From the NCBI RefSeq assembly GCF_008831285.2, contig NC_045142.1:18665354-18729353 (forward strand): 64,000 nt of DNA. The letters run 5' to 3'. Origin of the DNA: Nymphaea colorata. Taxonomy: Eukaryota > Streptophyta > Magnoliopsida > Nymphaeales > Nymphaeaceae. This document shows positions 59,019 to 64,000 of this stretch, one piece after another (position 1 is the stretch's first letter; every line of letters begins with the position of its first letter). A model generated the notes under the pieces. It saw only the letters and a program-made list of their open reading frames with translations, was not told the origin of the DNA and ran no database searches. The translations under genes were made by a program, and so were the position numbers.

Positions 59019-60700
59019 TGTTTGCATCCCAAATTTTCATTGGTTTTGGAGTGCTCCAGAAAAATGAGGCTTTTGTTTTGAAAGAGAAAAGAAAGTGACT
59101 CGCCCGTCGATACGAGGATCGACCGTTCCCGGCGCCTTTACCGGGGGTAATCAACCCAAGGACTATGTTTATCATTGATGCATTTCGTTTTAACTTAAAC
59201 ATCTTTTTGATTCTATATGCGGTGTAGAAAATATTGAAAGTTTGAAGTTTCAAACTTTTGAAAAGGTTCTTGAACAATTGCTTGAAAATGTGAAATGTCT
59301 TGAGGAAAAAGAGGAACTAGTAAATATCATTTGAAAAACTTGTGAAATCATTTTGAAATTACTTTAGTGTTCTCTTAACTTTAAGTAGGTTTGAGATTTT
59401 GCTCTAATTCGGTTACCACTTAACTAGAACTCCATCCCTTCTTGCTTAAGTTCTTTTGGAGAGGTGCTTGTGATCATAAGTGAAATAAAGAGGGTGAGAA
59501 TGCATGGATGCATTTAGCCTATATGATTGAAAAAATGTAAAACATTCATACCACAACATTCATCTAAAGCCATTCCTACCACAACATACATCTAAGATTT
59601 CGTTGTTATAATTATTATATATAAGAAGGAAAAGTTTTTGAAAATGGATAGAGATTGTAGACCATCAAGCATGATTCCAATATTGGGTCATTACTTGGTT
59701 TGTGGTCTTATTGAAGTTGGTAAATAGAAAGTTCGTGAGAAGTGAATGTTAAAAAGAATACAAGAGATAAAACACTCTTATGAAAGGAAAGAGAGAGATA
59801 TAGAGAAAGACATGCAAACATGTGTACATACCATCATATATACACATATATGATAGCTTAAGAGAAAAAGATGTATTGATTCGAAAAGAAAGAAAGATTT
59901 TAGAGAAAAAGAAAAATATCATACGCATATATGGGTATGAGAAATTTTATAAGAGAAGATATTTGTCTTGAAAAGAGGAATAAATATTTGAAAGAACGGA
60001 AATGAAGCACATGTACATACGTATTCATGCACATATGAAAATTTATAAAATGGAAAGTGAAAGCATAGAGAGAGAAAGATGGGGGGTCATCATGTTTGCA
60101 AAAATGTATATAATATGTGTATACATCCATAGCTTCACAAGATTAAAAAAATCAAAGAACAACTTAAAATTACCAACTTCAAGTTTAATATGGGCCGGAG
60201 GGGAGCTTGGACTCATGTAAGAGTCTAAGCTAAGACCCTAAGGCCATGTTAGAAGGTTCTTTTTGAAAATGTTTTAGAAAATATGATTTATATAAGCATA
60301 TAATATTATTATTTAGTTTGTTGTAAGAGATATATTTCTTCCACCGTTGGGTATGGAAGAAAACAAGCAACATAACGAGGCACTCGTTAGGGTTCCTAAT
60401 GTGATTATTAAGAAGGAAACTAGCGCAAAATGACATGGAAATGCATATTAACATGTACATTTTCGTGAAGGTTTATCTCGGGTTGGACAAGTCCCAACCT
60501 CAAAAATTAATATGAAAATAAAGAGTCCCCAAACCATACTCTCATTCCCGCCATACATTCACATGTAAGTAAAGAACCAAGCAACTATGCATGCATAATA
60601 TATAGATAACATTCAAAGAAGGAAAGAAAGAAAGAGGATGATGGAAAAAGCAAAGTTCAATTAGGAGGGAAGACATGATGTAACTATGAATTGATATACC

Positions 60701-61440
60701 ACCTCATCTTCTCATGTTCCCGGTGCACTTGAGTATAGCCTCTTGACTCTAAAATAGAGATTGAGAGCTATCTCTTTTGGCCATGAAGAAATGAGAAAGA
60801 GAGAAAAATAAGAAGAAACAAAAGAACAATAAGAATGTATTCATGAAAAGAAAGAACATGATTGAAATGAAAGGTCATCTCTATCTTTCCATGCTCCCTG
60901 TCACTTTGAGTATAGCCTCTTGTCTCTAAAAAGAGATTGAAAGCTACCTTCTTTAGCCGTGGGGAGATGAAGATGAGGAGAAAATGTAGAAAGAGAAACA
61001 ATGTTATATTTAATAAAAGAGAAAACATGATTCAATCATGAAATGAAATATCATCTCATCTTTTCATGCTCCCAATGCACTTGAGCATAGCCTCTTGTCT
61101 CTAAAAAGAAATTGAGGGCTATCTCCTTTGATCATGGAGAGAGGAGGAAGAAAGAAAATAACAAGAACAAGACTATATTGAAAAAATGAAATAACAATAA
61201 CAACAAAAATATATTCATTAAGGAAAAGAACAACAACAACAAGAATATATTGAAGAGAAAAAAAAAGAGCAAAAAGATATTAATAAGGAGAAAGAACAAG
61301 AACAACAAGAATACTTGAAAGAGCATGATTTAATCATAAAATAAAATATTATCTCATCTTCTCATGCTCCCGGTGCACTTGAGCATAGCCTCTTGTCTCT
61401 AAAAAGAAGTTGAGTGCTATCTCCTTTGGCCATGGGGAGA
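60701..61440. repeat. Four-copy array of a ~90-bp conserved block in a purine-rich stretch
   Basis: The block catgctcccggtgcacttga, then gcatagcctcttgtctctaa, aaagagattgagagctatct and ggccatgggga, occurs at ~60701, ~60875, ~61052 and ~61345. Copies are separated by GA/AAC-rich spacers of different length (for example agaacaacaacaacaagaat). The unequal spacing (about 175, 175 and 290 bp) shows that spacers expanded independently. Confidence 0.88.
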
Positions 61441-61784
61441 TGAAGATAAGAAGAGAAAATAAAAACAACAACAAGACTATGTTTAAGAAAAAGAAATAGC
61501 ATAATAATAAGAATATTAATGAAAGGAAAGAAGGGAGAAATGAGAGGAATGAAGATTACATACCTCTAATGGGAAATGACCTAAGGAAGATGAACACCTT
61601 CACTTGAAGATCCCCTTTTGAATGAAGCTCCAAGAGTGTTGTAGCTTGCTCTAAGTTGGAGAAGAAAATGGAAAGAGGAAGAGGGAGAGAGAGAGAGTTC
61701 AAGAGAAACTCTAAGTCTTCAAGTGAGAATACACTAGAGTTTCTCCCAATGACCAATCTTGCCCAAGAGGGAGGATATGGGGGG

Positions 61785-61792
61785 TATTTATA
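61785..61792 (-). promoter_or_regulatory. Minus-strand TATA box of the LTR
   Basis: TATAAATA on the - strand, in the context CCTCTATAAATACCCCCC, followed ~110-140 bp downstream by a pyrimidine-rich leader (61681-61720 read on the - strand). Its position at the foot of the repeat-bearing U3 fits an LTR promoter. Activity is not known. Confidence 0.5.
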
Positions 61793-61835
61793 GAGGATTT
61801 TGGAGCCAAAACCCAAAATTTAAATTTTTTGACCT

Positions 61836-62262
61836 AAAAAGACTAAAATCACCCTTCAAAAGGAGATTTTTTGGTCAAAAGGAGGGGCAAATTGGTCCTG
61901 TCCACCCAAAAAGACTAAAATTACCTTCTAAAAGGATGTTTTTTGGTCAAAAGGAGGGGCAAATGGGTATTGTTTACCAAAAAGACTAAAATCACCCTCT
62001 AAAAGAAGGTTTTTTTGTCAAAAGGAGGGGCAAATCGGTCTTGTTTAAAAAAGACTAAAATCACCCTCTAAAAGGAGGTTTTTGGTCAAAAGGAGGGGCA
62101 AATCAGTCTTGTTTGACCAAAAAGACTAAAATCACCCTCTAAAAGGATGTTTTTTGGTCAAAAGGAGGGGTAAATTGGTCTTGTTTACCCAAAAAGACTA
62201 AAATCACCATCTAAAAGAAGGTTTTTGGTCAAAGTGAATGGTAAATTAGTCTTAAATGATTG
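61836..62262. repeat. 71-bp tandem array, six copies
   Basis: Units start at 61836, 61908, 61979, 62048, 62119 and 62191 with aaaaagactaaaatcaccct. Each contains ggtcaaaaggaggggcaaat. Unit lengths are 69-72 bp. The last unit is the most diverged. Confidence 0.95.
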
Positions 62263-62281
62263 ATTTGGATCTGAACTTGGG

Positions 62282-62432
62282 TTTTGGATCTAAAAGTAGT
62301 ATTTTGGATTTAATTTAGATCTAAGAGTAGTATTTTGGATTTAATTTAGATATAAGAGTTGTATTTTAGATTTAATTTGGATCTGAAAGTAGTATTTTGG
62401 ATTTAATTTGGATCTGAAAGTTGTATTTTGGA
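62282..62432. repeat. 31-bp tandem array, four full and two partial copies
   Basis: Units at 62301-62331, 62332-62362, 62363-62393 and 62394-62424 start attttggatttaattt and end in agtagt or agttgt. A partial copy precedes (62282-62300) and another follows (62425-62432). Confidence 0.95.
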
Positions 62433-62512
62433 AATCTTGTGCCTAAATTTGAATTTCGCACTTGGATAAAACATCATAGTCCTTTAGAAAAATTTGGGGT
62501 GATTACAAGACT

Positions 62513-63239
62513 CCACTAATATCCTGAACACCCTATGATCTGATTTTCTAGACATAGGCCATTGATTGGGGACATGTAAGAAGATGAATGTGCATGAAAT
62601 ACTTGGTCATAACACTGAGTGATTAAAATCAAATGTTTCTGTAGCACTATAAACAAATAACTGGGATATGTCCTCTAGAGTCTAGATCACCACACACGCC
62701 GAACAAACATTCTGCCAACTCATGTCAGGTACAAAGAACCACCTTTAATTTGTAAATGACTGCAAATACTGTTCAAGGAACAACTTTAGTTTCCAAAATG
62801 AACACAAAAGAGATGTATGTGAACTGGAATAAAGATGAAAACGAAACGTGAATATGCTAAAATAGGATGAAAAAATGGATCTAACTTGGAAAAAGCTACA
62901 AAGTACAAACCTACTGCGGATGACAAAAAATTTAAGAGACATGAATAGTAGCATACCTAAATTAATAAGTGTCAAATTTCCAATAGAAAATATAGAAACC
63001 AGAACTATGAGAACCATCAGAACCAGAACCTGAGATAACATTTTTTAGCATCAAGAAATTTGACTCTAATTTTTTGGATCGTATAAGGTTTCGCCTCAAA
63101 GCACTATCTGAGGTTACCACATGACATGACTTGCCTTTTTCCCTGCTTTATCTTAAACTGCACCTAGAGCGTTAAAGACAGTTCTTCTTTGGATAAGGTG
63201 ACTTCTTTGAAAGAAGGATTACATTTATAGGAGATGTGG
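62513..63239. other. Unassigned DNA between the solo LTR and the protease fragment
   Basis: No supported gene. On the - strand a ttatctcag acceptor-like site at ~63019 opens a serine/glycine-rich stretch (GSGSDGSHSSGF) that closes quickly with a stop. It could be chance. Confidence 0.5.
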
Positions 63240-64000
63240 AAATATATAGGGTCCATATTTCCTACATATTTGGCAATTTTTCTTATAAAATGCATCAAAT
63301 ACACTGCTGAATTCCTTCAACAGCTCCTCTAGGCGCTTGGGATTGTTATAGCCTTGCCCTCGACGACAACTTGCTGCGTCAGCTGGTTCTTGATCAGATG
63401 CCACCAGCAACATTAGGGATACAACCTTACCTTTGAATAGTTTGGCAGCAGTTGTTCCTCATTCGGCTTCTTAAAGGGAGCAGTTAGAGTCTATCTACTC
63501 CCTCCATTTTGATCAAAATGCATTTGCATGCCTCCGAAGTCCCACACCACTTCGCCCAGGCTGCGCAGCCATTGGATCCCTAGCACCAAATCGGCTCCCA
63601 CCATGGCCAAGGTGAACAATCCAACTGAAAACTTGTGACCTTGAATTTCTAGCGTTTCAAGTGAACATCAGCCCTTGCATTTCAGTGTGCTCCCGTGTCC
63701 CACCACCACGTTGAACGTGGGCTGCTGCTCGATGGTGCAACCTAAGGCTTTAGCTGTCTTTTCTACAATGAAATTGTGGGTGGAGCCCGTGTCCACCAAC
63801 ACGCTGACTCTACGTCCTCTCAATGATCCTTCAACTCGCATTGACTGAGGTACTTCGTCCCCGCTAGCGCGTATAGGGAAATTTCTGGTGGTAGGCTGGC
63901 TGAAGACTCTCCCAGCGTCAACGTTTATTCCTCCGGCATAGTGACTTCTTCCCCACCAGGTGGCTCATCTTCTTCGTCCACCAAGTACGTATGCAGTTTC
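63240..64000 (-). pseudogene. Degenerate Ty3/gypsy retrotransposon fragment: protease and start of reverse transcriptase
   Basis: On the - strand, reading from the window edge: EISLYALAG, a frame shift, then MRVEGSLRGRRVSVLVDTGS with THNFI, the retropepsin active-site signature. It continues to GHGSTLKCKG, a stop (63670-63668), and ADLVLGIQWLRSLGEVVWDF, the conserved end of the protease domain. A later piece, LEELLKEFSSVFD (~63335-63300), matches the usual lead-in to reverse transcriptase, after which similarity stops. At least one frameshift and several stops make it non-functional. Gag would lie right of the window. RT, RNase H and integrase are missing. It is separate from the solo LTR, and no target duplication is visible. 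Confidence 0.85.

Larger units (their letters stand above)
59019..62507 (-). mobile_element. Solo LTR of a large (probably Ty3/gypsy) retrotransposon, 3489 bp
   Basis: The element starts TG and ends CA and is flanked on both sides by AGACT. Its ends are extended inverted counterparts: TGTTTGCATCCCAAATTTT on the left and TGTAATCACCCCAAATTTT on the reversed right. The latter resembles the TGTAA-ACCCC start common in plant gypsy LTRs, so the LTR reads on the - strand. A minus-strand TATAAATA at 61792-61785 fits the U3/R border. U3 then contains the 31-bp and 71-bp arrays. The long downstream part carries a purine-rich ~170-290-bp repeat array and a GC-rich block (~59100-59160, ggcgcctttaccgggggt). 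No second LTR or internal region is attached, so it is a solo LTR left by recombination. The family is not certain. Confidence 0.72.

Noticed and set aside
61759-61989. 76-codon frame with GQKEGQ repeats as a repeat protein
   Set aside because: It simply translates the 71-bp tandem array, and the frame breaks after two units.
60701-62432. Regular repeats considered as a CRISPR array
   Set aside because: Plant nuclear context, units are directly tandem or have low-complexity spacers, no cas genes. They are minisatellites within an LTR.

Overview
The window is nuclear DNA of a flowering plant. The evidence is long AT-rich introns with GT/AG borders, plant-specific gene families (a vacuolar sorting receptor and a kelch/coiled-coil protein), many (TA)n(GA)n and (CT)n microsatellites, and LTR-retrotransposon and MITE debris between genes. 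The species cannot be fixed from sequence alone. There is no operon structure, CRISPR array, rRNA or recognisable tRNA.

Four complete protein-coding genes were rebuilt exon by exon, all on the + strand. (1) 6838-15244: a 720-aa kelch-repeat protein with a C-terminal coiled coil, 16 coding exons, like Arabidopsis At5g18590. (2) 22801-31818: the exosome cap subunit RRP40, 241 aa, 9 coding exons, with a probable 5'-UTR intron. (3) 34593-37388: a 102-aa two-helix membrane protein of the TMEM230/UPF0414 family, 2 exons. (4) 46230-55261: a vacuolar sorting receptor (BP-80/VSR), 625 aa, 12 exons, with signal peptide, PA domain, EGF repeats, one membrane span and a YMPL tail motif. These are unrelated housekeeping and trafficking genes, each expected to have its own promoter.

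Broken or partial genes: a frame-broken exon of the plant unc-13/DUF810 (PATROL1-like) family at the left edge (1-229), a possible orphan last exon on the - strand at 58727-58808, and a degenerate Ty3/gypsy protease fragment on the - strand at the right edge (about 63240-64000).

The most distinctive structures are mobile or duplicated DNA. 59019-62507 is a 3.49-kb solo LTR bounded by TG...CA and an exact 5-bp target duplication (AGACT). It carries three different internal tandem arrays and a minus-strand TATA box. In intron 1 of the sorting-receptor gene an 805-bp element (48109-48913) is flanked by an exact 9-bp duplication. It sits inside one copy of a diverged tandem duplication whose other copy preserves the empty site. 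Its left end carries three consecutive hairpins. Smaller fold-back elements and tandem duplications lie in introns and intergenic DNA. No clearly new multi-gene system was found.
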